This document shows positions 1-9,303 of a stretch of DNA of 64,000 nucleotides, piece after piece. Each line of letters opens with the position of its first letter. The stretch's first letter is position 1. The stretch lies in contig JAXLXW010000001.1 in the NCBI GenBank assembly GCA_046327755.1, positions 620,001 to 684,000 of the forward strand, read 5' to 3'. Position numbers and translations under genes: made by a program. The notes under the pieces were generated by a model that was given only the letters and a program-made list of their open reading frames with translations, ran no database searches and was not told where the DNA came from. The DNA is from SCN-70-22 sp046327755. Lineage in GTDB: Bacteria > Gemmatimonadota > Gemmatimonadetes > Gemmatimonadales > Gemmatimonadaceae.

Positions 1-1145
1 TGGTCTACGCCGGGACCGAGCACGGGCTCTATGTCTCGTTCGACGGCGGGAAGCGATGGCAGTCGTTGCAGCTGAACCTCCCGGTGACCCCCGTGGCCGA
101 CCTCAAGGTGCACCAGAACGACCTGGTGGTGGCGACGCAGGGGCGTTCGCTCTGGCTGCTGGATGACCTCACGCCGCTGCACCAACAGGCCGACATCGCC
201 GCCGGGGCGACGATGCACCTGTACACGCCGCGTGATGCGTATCGCGTGCAGGTGGGTGGCGGCGGCTCCGGCGGGGTGGAGAACGCGCCGGACCCCAAGC
301 CCGAGGGAGCGATGATTCACGCCTGGTTCGCCACCGCCCCGGACAGTGCCACGGCGCTGGAGGTCGTGGATGCGCGGGGACAGGTGGTGCGTCGCTTCAC
401 GACCGACACGGCGCGCGCCCGCTCGTTAGGGCAGCCCGCGCTCAAGGCCGCCGCAGGGGCACAGCGCGTCACGTGGGATGCCACCTATCCGGGTCCGCGC
501 CTCCTCAAGGGGCAGGTCATCTGGGGGTACACCGGCGGGGTGAAGGCCCCGCCCGGGAGCTATGCCGTGCGCCTCTCGTCCGGCGGTGCAACGCAGACAC
601 GTACCTTCCGCCTCCTGGCCGATCCGCGCCTCCCGCGCGTGACCGCCGCCGACTACGAGGAGCAGTACCGCGCCTCGATCGCGGTGCGCGATTCGCTCAA
701 CGCGGTGAGCGCCGCGATGGAGACCATTCGCGCCGTGCGCGAGCAGGCGACGCGCGCCGTGGAACAGGCTGGGCGCATCAACCGGTCGAGCGAAGTGAAG
801 CCGGCCGCCGACGCGCTGGGCGCTTCGTTAGGCGGGATCGAGACCCGGCTCAACCAGGTCAAGAGCGAGAGCGGGCAGGACCCGATCCGTCACCCCGGAC
901 AGATCGACAACCAGCTCATCGAACTCTACACCAACCTCACCGGCGACGACTCGTACATCTACGGAGGCCCCAAAGGGCGCCCGACGAAAGGAGCGCTCGA
1001 ACGCGTGAACGATCTCGCGAAGGAGTGGGCGCCGCTCTCGACGCGGCTCCGTACCGTGCTGGAGAAGGACGTCCCCGCCTTCAACGAGCTGCTCAAGAAG
1101 CTCGGCCTCGGCGCCATCGTCCTCCCGCCGAAGACGGTGATGTAG
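1..1145 (+). CDS. Sortilin/VPS10-type beta-propeller protein, C-terminal part (partial)
   Basis: The frame is open from base 3, so the gene begins upstream of the window. The first visible residues include an Asp-box (SFDGGKRW, the S-x-D-x-G-x-x-W turn of BNR/sortilin propeller blades), followed by a last blade ending near TQGRSLWLLDD. Next comes a FlgD-like Ig segment (VTWDATYPGPRL to APPGSYAVRL, with TFRLLADPR), then an alpha-helical tail. This order matches the large secreted glycosyl-hydrolase-like or VPS10-domain proteins common in soil bacteria, where the catalytic role is usually unproven. The ATG at 66 is internal. Localisation and substrate cannot be read from this fragment. Confidence 0.8.
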   Translation, partial: VYAGTEHGLYVSFDGGKRWQSLQLNLPVTPVADLKVHQNDLVVATQGRSLWLLDDLTPLHQQADIAAGATMHLYTPRDAYRVQVGGGGSGGVENAPDPKPEGAMIHAWFATAPDSATALEVVDARGQVVRRFTTDTARARSLGQPALKAAAGAQRVTWDATYPGPRLLKGQVIWGYTGGVKAPPGSYAVRLSSGGATQTRTFRLLADPRLPRVTAADYEEQYRASIAVRDSLNAVSAAMETIRAVREQATRAVEQAGRINRSSEVKPAADALGASLGGIETRLNQVKSESGQDPIRHPGQIDNQLIELYTNLTGDDSYIYGGPKGRPTKGALERVNDLAKEWAPLSTRLRTVLEKDVPAFNELLKKLGLGAIVLPPKTVM

Positions 1146-1180
1146 AGCGCCGCTTCGCAGCGACTCCTCCCGAACGACCG

Positions 1181-1208
1181 ACGGGCGGCTCCGTATGGGG
1201 CCGCCCGT
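1181..1208 (+). terminator. Hairpin after the beta-propeller gene
   Basis: A 9-bp GC stem (ACGGGCGGC paired with GCCGCCCGT) lies 36 bases after the stop codon. There is no T-run after it, so intrinsic termination is only plausible. Confidence 0.4.
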
Positions 1209-1267
1209 CGTGCATCGGCGCGCCGGCGCATCACCGGCGCATCACCAGTGCATCGCCAGAGCGAGCG

Positions 1268-3733
1268 TCAGAGCGCGTCCGGAGGATCGTCCGCCGTGGC
1301 ATCGCGCGCGGGGCCGCGCCCGACCGCGGCCTCGTGCTCCTCGAGGTCCATCGCCTCGCGCACGCCCGCCACACTCAGGACGATCGGTTCCTCGCCCGCC
1401 AGCTCCAACACGCCGCGCGACAACAGGTCGTCTACGTCGCTCGGCGCCAGGGGACGGCTGAACAGGTACCCTTGTCCGTAATCGCACCCCAGGTCGCGCA
1501 GGCGCGCGTGCTGGCGTGCATGCTCCACGCCTTCTGCGATGGTCCGCAGCGTGAGCAAGTCACCCAGCGCGATGATGGTGCGGGCAAGCGCGTCGTCGTG
1601 CGAGCCGCGCATCAACCCATCCGTGAACGACCGGTCGATCTTGAGGATGTCCACCGGGAACTGCTGCAGGTACGACAGCGACGAGTAGCCTGTGCCGAAG
1701 TCGTCGATCGCGAGTCGCACGCCGAGCGCCTTGAGCTCGTGGAGCCGTTCGAGCGTCGCCTCGGTGCGCTGCATGAGCGCATTCTCCGTGATCTCGAGGA
1801 CGAGCTGCGACGGCGGGAGCCCCGCTGCCTCCAGCGCCCCCTGCACGTCGGCGAGGAGCGACGGTGCTTGCAGCTGCCGGACGGAGAGGTTCACCGTCAC
1901 GGAGAAGGCGTGCCCGTCGGGGCGTCGCGCGTTCCACTGCGCCGTGCGACGACAGGCCTCGCGCAGCACCCAGGTACCAATGGGGACGATGAGCCCCGTC
2001 TCCTCGGCCACCGCGATGAACGCGTTGGGCGGGACCAGCCCCTTGGTCGGGTGGTTCCAGCGCAGCAAGGCCTCGATTCCCAGCACCTCGTGTGACTCGA
2101 GTGCGACGATCGGTTGATATGCGACCCAGAACTCCCCCTCCTCGAGGGCGCGCCGAAGGTCGCTCTCCAGGCTCACGCGATCCACCAGCGCGGCGTGCAT
2201 CGAGGCATCGAAGAAGACGTGCCCGCCGCGGCTCCCGCTCTTGGCGGCGTACATCGCGACATCCGCGTTGCGCAGCAGCTCCTCCACGCCGTCGGTTGGG
2301 GTCGCGCGCGCGATGCCGATGCTCGCCCCCACGCGCACCGTCGCGCCCGCCGACAGCTGCACGGGAAGGCTCAGCGCATTCGTGATACGATCGGCGACGA
2401 TCACCGCGTCCTCGTCGCTGCGCACGTGCTCCAGCAACACCGCGAACTCGTCGCCGCCCAGGCGCGCCACCGTGTCGCAGCCGCGCGTGGCATTGAGGAG
2501 GCGCGCGGACACCGTGGCCAGCAGGTCGTCACCCGCCGCGTGGCCCAACGTGTCGTTGATCCCCTTGAAGTTGTCGAGGTCGAGGAACATGACCGCCACG
2601 CCCTCGTTGTCGCGCGACGCCCGCGACAGCGCGTGATGCACGCGGTCGCGGAAGAGCCCGCGGTTCGCCAGCCCCGTGAGCTGGTCGTAGAAGGCCTGGC
2701 GCAGCAGCTCCTTCTCCAGCGACTTGCGATGCGTGACATCCTGCACGACGGCGATGAGGCGCGTGTCGCTCGCGTCGTGCGCGCTGGTGAGCGTCAGGCT
2801 CCCCCACGCCACGTCGCCCTCCCCACGCTGGTAGCGCGTCTCAGCCGACGCCGTGAGGCGCCGCCGCTCCGCCACGTCCTCCTCCATCTGCGCCACCTGC
2901 TCCGCGTCGTCCGTCGCACAAAAGCCGTGCAGCGGCTCGCCCTTGAGCTCATCCGCGCGGCGCCCAAGGAACTCCGCCAGCGCCTCGTTGGCCTCGACGA
3001 TCGTCCCCCCCGTTCCCAGGATCGCGACGCCGACCCCGGATTGCTCGAAGACGGCGCGGAATCGCGCATCCGCATGCCGGCGCGCCGCGATCCCCTTCTT
3101 GAGCGTCCGCTCGATCCACCCGGTCGCGTACATCGACACCACGCCGGCGACCGCCAGCATCATCACCTTCGACGCCTCGTCCAGCAGCGACGTCCCGGCC
3201 GTGATCGACGAGCGCAGCGGATCGCCGAGCAGCGCCAGCCGGCCGCTGGAGATCAGGAAGGCGACGAGTGCCGAGTACTGCAGCGCCGAGAGCACCCCCG
3301 CGAGCACCGCCCGCTTGGGCGAGCCGGTGAAGGGACGCGTCGCCAGCACCACGAAGTACATGCTGAAGACCGGCGACTTGACCGCCAGGTTCGCGTCCCC
3401 GAAGACGCCATAGCCCAACAGCAGGAGCGTCGTTGCCGTGATGTCGAGGACCAGGTTGGCCAGGAAGAGCGCGTCGCTGGCCCGACCACTCCGGTGCGCG
3501 AACATGTGCTGGCCAATCGCCCACGCCAGCATCGGCGCCACGACAAGGACGTTGACCAGCGACAGCTCGGAGGAGAGGTACGGCGCGTACAACGTCGCGG
3601 CGATCGCCAGAACCCCGAGCACGGCGATGCGCACACCGTTGACCAACCGTTCCGCCTCGGCGAACCCCCGGGCGAGGACGGTGCTGGTCTCGGCGTCGAA
3701 CGTCTGGCGGTACTCGGGGACGCGATCGGTCAT
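1268..3733 (-). CDS. Membrane-bound diguanylate cyclase/phosphodiesterase (MASE-like, PAS, GGDEF, EAL)
   Basis: 821 residues from ATG 3733; a longer frame to 3835 would add only an Arg/Pro-rich stretch. Residues about 30-210 hold several hydrophobic segments (MASE-like sensor). A PAS domain follows (FEQSGVGVAILGTGGTIVEANEA), then a GGDEF domain with the intact motif RLGGDEFAVLLEH, then an EAL domain with intact GIEALLRWNHP and the downstream IDDFGTGYSSL loop. Both catalytic signatures are kept, so it could make and degrade cyclic di-GMP, with the PAS domain and membrane part setting the balance. It stands alone and is transcribed away from dctA. Confidence 0.9.
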   Translation of the reverse strand: MTDRVPEYRQTFDAETSTVLARGFAEAERLVNGVRIAVLGVLAIAATLYAPYLSSELSLVNVLVVAPMLAWAIGQHMFAHRSGRASDALFLANLVLDITATTLLLLGYGVFGDANLAVKSPVFSMYFVVLATRPFTGSPKRAVLAGVLSALQYSALVAFLISSGRLALLGDPLRSSITAGTSLLDEASKVMMLAVAGVVSMYATGWIERTLKKGIAARRHADARFRAVFEQSGVGVAILGTGGTIVEANEALAEFLGRRADELKGEPLHGFCATDDAEQVAQMEEDVAERRRLTASAETRYQRGEGDVAWGSLTLTSAHDASDTRLIAVVQDVTHRKSLEKELLRQAFYDQLTGLANRGLFRDRVHHALSRASRDNEGVAVMFLDLDNFKGINDTLGHAAGDDLLATVSARLLNATRGCDTVARLGGDEFAVLLEHVRSDEDAVIVADRITNALSLPVQLSAGATVRVGASIGIARATPTDGVEELLRNADVAMYAAKSGSRGGHVFFDASMHAALVDRVSLESDLRRALEEGEFWVAYQPIVALESHEVLGIEALLRWNHPTKGLVPPNAFIAVAEETGLIVPIGTWVLREACRRTAQWNARRPDGHAFSVTVNLSVRQLQAPSLLADVQGALEAAGLPPSQLVLEITENALMQRTEATLERLHELKALGVRLAIDDFGTGYSSLSYLQQFPVDILKIDRSFTDGLMRGSHDDALARTIIALGDLLTLRTIAEGVEHARQHARLRDLGCDYGQGYLFSRPLAPSDVDDLLSRGVLELAGEEPIVLSVAGVREAMDLEEHEAAVGRGPARDATADDPPDAL

Positions 3734-3857
3734 GCGGCCGGGTTGGGTGGGACGCGGGTGCCGCGGTGCACCCGCTCGCGCGCAAGGGGCGATTCTGCGC
3801 GTACATAGAAGACGTCCGGCCGTTTCGTGAGTCACGCCTCAGATCGCTGGCCAGCGC

Positions 3858-3917
3858 ACCGGTCGGCTCACCGGTCGGCTCACCGGCCGGCTCTTCAGTC
3901 GGCTCACCGGCCGCGCG
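3858..3917. repeat. 12-bp tandem repeat (accggtcggctc), about 4.5 copies
   Basis: Four to five imperfect copies of a 12-bp unit lie between the divergent GGDEF/EAL and dctA genes. An ATG-started frame could run through them into dctA, but the repeat is more likely non-coding upstream sequence. Confidence 0.8.
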
Positions 3918-4012
3918 GGGGTTCTCCTAGCGCCCCCCCTCCCCGGGCGATAGCCTCATGCGCTCGCCGGGCCCCCCTCCCGTCTCCTGTTCTCCCGCCC
4001 CCCGCCGCATCC

Positions 4013-5284
4013 GTGTCCCGCCTCTGGAACAACCTCACCTTTCGCGTCCTGACCGCCGTCGCCCTCGGAGTCGTGGTCGGGATCCTCTGGCCGGACGTCG
4101 GGAAGTCGCTCAAGCCGCTGGGCGACACCTTCGTGAACCTCGTCCGCATGGTGATCGCCCCGATCATCTTCCTCACCATCGTGGCCGGGATCGCCACGAT
4201 TGGTGACCTGAAGCACGTTGGGCGCGTGGGAGGGAAGGCGTTCCTCTACTTCGAGGTCGTGACCACGTTCGCGTTGGCGATCGGACTTCTCGTCGTCAAC
4301 GTGACGAAGCCAGGGGCGGGGCTCGACGCCTCGTCGATGGCCAAGGGTGACATCTCCAAGTACGCACAGGCGGGCGAGCAGATGAAGTTCGTCGACTTCC
4401 TGGTGCACATCGTCCCGTCGAGCGTGGTCGACGCGTTCGCCAAGGGAGAGATCCTGCAGGTGGTCTTCTTCGCCGTCCTCTTCGGCGTGGCCCTCACGAT
4501 GTCGGGCGAGCTCGGGCGCAACATCACCGACGGGTGCGAACGCCTGGCGCAGGTCTTCTTCAAGATCGTGGGGATCATCATGCACGTGGCCCCGCTGGGG
4601 GCCTTTGGGGCGATGGCCTTCACCGTCGGGTCGTTCGGGCTCAAGACGCTCCTCCCGCTGGGACGACTGATGCTCGACGTGTACCTGACGATGTTCCTCT
4701 TCGTCTTCGTCGTGCTCAACATCATTTGCCGCATCTACGGCTTCTCGCTCTGGGAGTTCATCAAGTACATCAAGGAGGAGATCCTCCTCGTGCTGGGGAC
4801 GTCGTCGAGCGAAGCCGCCCTCCCCCGGATGCTGGAGAAGCTCGAACGGTATGGCTGCGAGAAGTCGGTCGTGCGCCTCGTGATCCCCACCGGCTACTCG
4901 TTCAACCTTGACGGGACGTCGATCTACCTGTCGATGGCGCTGATCTTCATCGCCCAGGTCTTCCGCGTCGATCTCTCCATCGGGCAGCAGATCGGGATTC
5001 TCCTGATCCTCATGCTCACCTCGAAGGGAGCGGCGGGGGTGACGGGTTCAGGCTTCATCGTGCTGGCGTCGACGCTTTCGGCGATGCGGGTCGTCCCGCT
5101 GGAAGGGCTCGCCCTCTTGCTGGGGGTGGACCGGTTCATGTCCGAGGCGCGGGCGATCACGAACCTCATCGGGAACGGCGTCGCGACGCTCGTGATCTCG
5201 CGCAGCGAGAAGGGATTCGACGACGCCAAGCGGGCGGAGGCGCTGGAGCAGCAGCATCTCAAGCGCGTGGGGCTTGCCGCCTGA
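4013..5284 (+). CDS. dctA: C4-dicarboxylate/proton symporter DctA
   Basis: 423 residues from GTG 4013 (VSRLWNNLTFRV). Earlier in-frame codons give only a repetitive His/Arg/Ser/Pro-rich stretch. It belongs to the dicarboxylate/amino acid:cation symporter family. It has the serine-rich re-entrant loop LGTSSSEAALPRM, the transport motif GYSFNLDGTSIYLSMALIF and the tail KGAAGVTGSGFIVLASTLSA. These variants match DctA (succinate, fumarate, malate) rather than GltP glutamate carriers. About eight membrane helices are visible. No dctBD sensor pair is nearby. It implies growth on organic acids, which is notable beside the RuBisCO operon 29 kb away. Confidence 0.88.
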   Translation: MSRLWNNLTFRVLTAVALGVVVGILWPDVGKSLKPLGDTFVNLVRMVIAPIIFLTIVAGIATIGDLKHVGRVGGKAFLYFEVVTTFALAIGLLVVNVTKPGAGLDASSMAKGDISKYAQAGEQMKFVDFLVHIVPSSVVDAFAKGEILQVVFFAVLFGVALTMSGELGRNITDGCERLAQVFFKIVGIIMHVAPLGAFGAMAFTVGSFGLKTLLPLGRLMLDVYLTMFLFVFVVLNIICRIYGFSLWEFIKYIKEEILLVLGTSSSEAALPRMLEKLERYGCEKSVVRLVIPTGYSFNLDGTSIYLSMALIFIAQVFRVDLSIGQQIGILLILMLTSKGAAGVTGSGFIVLASTLSAMRVVPLEGLALLLGVDRFMSEARAITNLIGNGVATLVISRSEKGFDDAKRAEALEQQHLKRVGLAA

Positions 5285-5579
5285 TCTCGTCGGGTCCACC
5301 CGGGGTCCACCCGTTCTGGCGAATGGTCGCGCCAGGCACACGGCATCAGGTTCGGCGACACCGGCTTCGTCACGGAGCATCTATAGACTCGGGCCGTGAC
5401 CGGGCGCTCAAGCGAGGCGCGCGAATGCCGATCCTGATTGCATCTGGACCGCTCCGTGACGACAAAGTCGCCTCGAGAGTCTTGCCTAACGGAACGGTCC
5501 GTCCTAAGTTGCCCGACCCGGCCCTGGTGGTCGGCGGCAAGGAAACTGTAGTCCACCGCACCAAACCATAGCGTCTCCC

Positions 5580-5687
5580 GTGCTGCTCTCGTCGCTCCGA
5601 CTTATTTCCCTTACGCTGATTACCGCGATTCTCCTCGCGGTAGTACTTCGCGTACGGGGGTCGGGCCACTTGCCAGCAGCGACGTAG
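5580..5687 (+). CDS. ilvL: ilv operon leader peptide (putative attenuator peptide)
   Basis: A 35-codon frame starts at GTG 5580 and stops with TAG at 5685. In its first 25 codons after the start it carries nine Leu, three Ile and three Val, including the runs LRLISLTLI and ILLAVVL. It sits directly before an intrinsic terminator (5737-5770) and 125 bases upstream of ilvD. The pattern LxSLRLIS...VV resembles the known ilv leader peptides of enterobacteria, which carry branched-chain control codons. No good ribosome-binding site is visible and the start is not ATG, so the exact start is uncertain. Confidence 0.72.
   Translation: MLLSSLRLISLTLITAILLAVVLRVRGSGHLPAAT
5621..5642 (+). promoter_or_regulatory. 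Candidate pause hairpin in the ilv leader
   Basis: TACCGCG (5621-5627) and CGCGGTA (5636-5642) form a perfect 7-bp stem with an 8-base loop, inside the Leu/Ile/Val codon run of the leader peptide. In classical attenuators the pause (1:2) hairpin lies over or just after the control codons, so a stalled ribosome would disrupt it. Confidence 0.5.
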
Positions 5688-5736
5688 CGTCGCGCACCGA
5701 GCATCGCCGAATAGCCGGCGAGCGAGAGCAGAGTGA

Positions 5737-5770
5737 GGCCCCACCCGAAACGGATGGGGCCTTTTGTTTT
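5737..5770 (+). terminator. Attenuator terminator before ilvD
   Basis: GGCCCCA (5737-5743) pairs with TGGGGCC (5755-5761), and the stem is followed at once by TTTTGTTTT. It lies 50 bases after the leader peptide stop and 42 bases before the ilvD start. This is where an attenuator belongs, not where an ordinary end-of-gene terminator would be. Confidence 0.8.
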
Positions 5771-5811
5771 GCCCGCGATTTCCAGACCCGTACCCGCGAA
5801 GACCGCACCGC

Positions 5812-7494
5812 ATGCGATCGGACACGATCAAGAAAGGCTTCCAGCGCGCCCCGCACCGGGCGCTCCTCCGCGCCACGGGACAGATCCGTGAGGCGGGGGA
5901 CTTCGACAAGCCGTTCATCGCGGTGTGCAACTCGTACGTGGACATCGTGCCCGGCCACGTGCACCTCCCCGCCTTGGCCCAGGCGGTCAAGGAAGCGATT
6001 CGTGCAGCTGGCGGCGTCCCTTTCGAGTTCAACACGATCGGGGTGGACGACGGGATCGTGATGGGGCACGAGGGGATGCACTACTCCCTCCCCTCGCGCG
6101 AACTCATCGCCGATTGCGTCGAGACGATGGCGCGGGCGCACTGCTTCGACGGGATGGTGTGCATCCCCAATTGCGACAAGATCGTCCCGGGGATGCTGAT
6201 GGGGGCGGCGCGCGCCAACCTTCCCACGGTCTTCGTCTCCGGCGGGCCGATGAAGGCGGGGCGCGACTCGACGGGAAGGAAGGTCGACCTCATCTCGGTC
6301 TTCGAAGGGGTGGGGCAGCGCGCCGCCGGCGTGATCGATGACGCCCGACTGGCCGACCTCGAAGCCAACGGGTGCCCGACCTGCGGCAGCTGCAGCGGGA
6401 TGTTCACCGCCAACTCGATGAACTGCCTGTGCGAGGGGCTGGGGATCGCGCTGCCCGGCAACGGGACGATCCTGGCCGTCGACCCGGCGCGCCGCGACCT
6501 CGTGGTGCGCGCGGCGCAGGCGCTCATGCAGCTGGTGCGCGACGGGACGACCTTCCGCGACATCGTCACCGCGCACGCGATCGACAACGCCGTCGCGCTC
6601 GACGTGGCGATGGGCGGGTCGACCAACACGGTGCTGCACGTCCTGGCGCTCGCGCGTGAGGCGGGGGTCGACTATCCCCTCAAGCGCCTGAACGAGGTGG
6701 CCGAGCGCATCCCGCACCTGGCCAAGGTCTCGCCGGCCTGGGACGGCGACCGGCAGTGGCACGTGGAGGATGTGCAGCTGGCGGGTGGTGTCCCGGCGAT
6801 CCTGCACGAACTGGCCAAGCTCCCCGGGGCGCTGCACCTGGAGGCGCACACGGTCACCGGGCAGACGCTGGGCGAGCAGCTCGCCGAGGTGCGCAACACG
6901 AACCCCGACTGCATCCGGCCGGCGGAGCGCCCCCACACGGCGCGCGGCGCGCTCTGCGTCCTGTTTGGCAACCTGGCCCAGCAGGGGGCGGTGATCAAGG
7001 TCGGCGCGGTGGAGCAGCACGAGATGACCTTCCGCGGCCCGGCCCGGATCTTCGAGTCCGAGGAAGAGGCGACGCAGGGGCTGATCGACGGGAAGATCCT
7101 CCCCGGCGACGTGGTCGTGGTGCGCAACGAGGGGCCGCGCGGCGGCCCGGGGATGCGCGAGATGCTCGCCCTGACCTCGATGCTCAAGGGGATGCCGTTA
7201 GGCGCCAGCGTCGCGCTCATCACCGACGGGCGCTTCAGCGGCGGGACGCGCGGGCTCTGCATCGGCCACGTCTCGCCGGAGGCGGCGGAGGGCGGGGTCA
7301 TCGGGCTCCTGCGCGACGGCGACATCATCCGCATCGACCTGCAGGGGCGCGTCCTCGCCACCGACGTAACCGACGCTGAGCTGGCGCGCCGCCGCGAGGG
7401 GTTCACTCCCCGCCAGCCGCACTTCGAGCGCGGTTGGCTCGCCCGCTACACCAAGCTCGTCACCAACGCCAGCACCGGAGCGGTCCTCGCATGA
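5812..7494 (+). CDS. ilvD: Dihydroxy-acid dehydratase
   Basis: 560 residues from ATG 5812 (MRSDTIKKGFQRAPHRALLR), the usual IlvD/Edd length. It dehydrates 2,3-dihydroxy-isovalerate and -methylvalerate to the 2-oxo acids of valine and isoleucine, using an Fe-S cluster and Mg. The cluster/metal motifs are CNSYVDIVPGH, IPNCDKIVPGM and CPTCGSCSGMFTANSMN. The C-terminal GRFSGGTRGLCIGHVSPEA is the family signature. It is the first gene of the operon. Its stop overlaps the ilvB start (ATGA), so the two are likely translationally coupled. Confidence 0.96.
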   Translation: MRSDTIKKGFQRAPHRALLRATGQIREAGDFDKPFIAVCNSYVDIVPGHVHLPALAQAVKEAIRAAGGVPFEFNTIGVDDGIVMGHEGMHYSLPSRELIADCVETMARAHCFDGMVCIPNCDKIVPGMLMGAARANLPTVFVSGGPMKAGRDSTGRKVDLISVFEGVGQRAAGVIDDARLADLEANGCPTCGSCSGMFTANSMNCLCEGLGIALPGNGTILAVDPARRDLVVRAAQALMQLVRDGTTFRDIVTAHAIDNAVALDVAMGGSTNTVLHVLALAREAGVDYPLKRLNEVAERIPHLAKVSPAWDGDRQWHVEDVQLAGGVPAILHELAKLPGALHLEAHTVTGQTLGEQLAEVRNTNPDCIRPAERPHTARGALCVLFGNLAQQGAVIKVGAVEQHEMTFRGPARIFESEEEATQGLIDGKILPGDVVVVRNEGPRGGPGMREMLALTSMLKGMPLGASVALITDGRFSGGTRGLCIGHVSPEAAEGGVIGLLRDGDIIRIDLQGRVLATDVTDAELARRREGFTPRQPHFERGWLARYTKLVTNASTGAVLA

Positions 7495-9221
7495 GCCAGC
7501 CAACGTCCCACGCCCCCGCGTCGCGCACCGGGGCGCAGATCATGTGCGAAGCGCTCGTCCGCGAGGGAGTGGAGGTCATGTTCGGCCTCCCCGGCGGGGC
7601 CATCATGCCGTTCTACCATGCGATGTGGGAGTACCGCGAACAGCTGCGACACGTCCTCTGCCGCCACGAACAGGGGGCCGGGCACGCCGCCGAGGGCTAC
7701 GCGCGGGCGAGCGGGCGCGTCGGCGTCTGCATCGGGACGTCGGGCCCGGGCGCCACGAACCTCGTGACGCCGATCGCCGACGCCTTCATGGACTCCACGC
7801 CAATGGTGATCATCACCGGGCAGGTCGGGTCGCACCTGTTAGGCACCGACGCCTTCCAGGAGACCGACTTCACCGGGATCACGATCCCCATCACCAAGCA
7901 CTCCTACCTGGTCACCGATCCGGCGGAACTCCCGCGCGTCTTCCGCGAGGCGTTCCACCTCGCGTCGACCGGGCGCCCGGGGCCGGTGGTGATCGACGTG
8001 ACCAAGGATGCGCAGCAGGCGCGCATCGTCCCCGACTGGGCTCCGGTGCTCGACCTCCCCGGCTACTCGCCGGTGTACGAAGGCGAGTCGCGGAACATCG
8101 CGCAGGCGGTGCGCCTCCTGGCCAACGCCCAGCGCCCGCTCATCATGGCCGGCAACGGGGTGATCCAGTCCGGCGCGCACGAGGCGCTGTTGCAGCTGGC
8201 CGAACGCACGGGGACGCCGGTGGTGACGACGCTGCACGGATTGGGGGCCTTCCCGCAGGATCACCCGCTCGCCCTCGGCATGCCGGGGATGCACGGCTGG
8301 GTGCACGTGAACCGTGCCATCCAGGACTGCGACGTCCTGCTCAACGTGGGCGGTCGCTTCGACGATCGCGTGACGGGCAAGGCGTCGACCTTCGCCCCGC
8401 GCGCCCGGATCATCCACGTCGACATCGATCCGTCGGAGATCGGGAAGCTGATCCCGGTGACGGTGGGGATCGTCGGCGACGCGCGCCGCGTGCTGGAGGA
8501 GATGTCGCGCATGGCCCCGCAGCGCCGACACGACCAGTGGCTGGCGCACATCCGCGAGATGCAGGCCACGCACCAGCCGCGCCAGGCGTACATGCGCCGC
8601 GACGAGTCGTGCGCCCTGATGCCACACGACGTCTTCGATGGCCTGAACGAGGCGCTGCACGCGCGCGGCAAGTACCGCGTGGTGACCGATGTCGGCCAGC
8701 ACCAGATGTGGACCGCCCAGCTCCTCGACTGGCGCCGCCCGCGCACGCTGATCACGTCCGGCGGCGCCGGGACGATGGGCTTCGGCGTCCCCGCCGCGTT
8801 AGGTGCCGCGATCGCCGCGCCCGACGAGACGATCTGGGTGGTGTGCGGCGACGGCGGGTTCCAGATGACCAACCAGGAGATCGCGACGATCCGGCAGGAA
8901 GGAATCACCAACATCAAGATCGCGATCGTCAACAACGGCTACCTGGGGATGGTGCGCCAGTGGCAGGAGCTGTTCGAGCAGCGCCGCTACTCGGGGACCC
9001 CGCTCTCCGGCCCGGACTTCGCCAAGCTGGCCGAAGCCTACGGCGCGACCGGCGTCACCGTCACGCACGCCGAGCAGGTGGAGGACGCGATCGCCACCGC
9101 CTACGCCACGCCCGACGTCGTCGTCCTCGACTTCCGCGTCGAACGCGAAGTCAACGTCTTCCCCATGGTCCCACAAGGCAAGTCGATCGGCGAGATGATC
9201 GTCGACCAACCCGCCGCCTGA
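7491..9221 (+). CDS. ilvB: Acetolactate synthase, large (catalytic) subunit
   Basis: 576 residues from ATG 7491, overlapping the ilvD stop by four bases. It condenses pyruvate with pyruvate or 2-oxobutyrate, using thiamine diphosphate. The N-terminal domain has the catalytic Glu in CRHEQGAGHAAEGYARASG and GTSGPGATNLVTPIADA. The middle domain has LNVGGRFDDRVTGK (FAD-binding region in this family). The C-terminal domain has the TPP/Mg motif GDGGFQMTNQEIATI. Its regulatory subunit ilvN follows 82 bases later. The frame from 7434 merely runs through the end of ilvD. Confidence 0.96.
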   Translation: MSQPTSHAPASRTGAQIMCEALVREGVEVMFGLPGGAIMPFYHAMWEYREQLRHVLCRHEQGAGHAAEGYARASGRVGVCIGTSGPGATNLVTPIADAFMDSTPMVIITGQVGSHLLGTDAFQETDFTGITIPITKHSYLVTDPAELPRVFREAFHLASTGRPGPVVIDVTKDAQQARIVPDWAPVLDLPGYSPVYEGESRNIAQAVRLLANAQRPLIMAGNGVIQSGAHEALLQLAERTGTPVVTTLHGLGAFPQDHPLALGMPGMHGWVHVNRAIQDCDVLLNVGGRFDDRVTGKASTFAPRARIIHVDIDPSEIGKLIPVTVGIVGDARRVLEEMSRMAPQRRHDQWLAHIREMQATHQPRQAYMRRDESCALMPHDVFDGLNEALHARGKYRVVTDVGQHQMWTAQLLDWRRPRTLITSGGAGTMGFGVPAALGAAIAAPDETIWVVCGDGGFQMTNQEIATIRQEGITNIKIAIVNNGYLGMVRQWQELFEQRRYSGTPLSGPDFAKLAEAYGATGVTVTHAEQVEDAIATAYATPDVVVLDFRVEREVNVFPMVPQGKSIGEMIVDQPAA

Positions 9222-9227
9222 GACGCT

Positions 9228-9295
9228 GTCGTCTTCTCGTCTGCACGTCTTCTCGTCTACTCCTCTTCTCGTCTTCTCGCCTTCTCGTCTCCTGA
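9228..9295. repeat. Homopyrimidine spacer (tcttctcg repeats) between ilvB and ilvN
   Basis: The ilvB-ilvN gap is almost pure C/T on the plus strand, made of irregular repeats of TCTTCTCGTC. A second such tract (9897-9940) separates ilvN from ilvC. The repeats are direct and degenerate with no unique spacers, so this is not a CRISPR array. Confidence 0.75.
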
Positions 9296-9303
9296 GGTTT
9301 CCA

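Noticed and set aside
473..2095. 540-codon plus-strand frame
   Set aside because: Arg/Pro/Gly-rich shadow running through the end of the beta-propeller gene and antisense to GGDEF/EAL; no domain signal.
2114..3808. 564-codon plus-strand frame
   Set aside because: Antisense shadow of the GGDEF/EAL gene with the typical Arg/His/Gln-rich composition of high-GC shadows.
5285..5811. T-box riboswitch before ilvD
   Set aside because: No AGGGTGGNACCGCG-type antiterminator sequence; the leader peptide model fits better.
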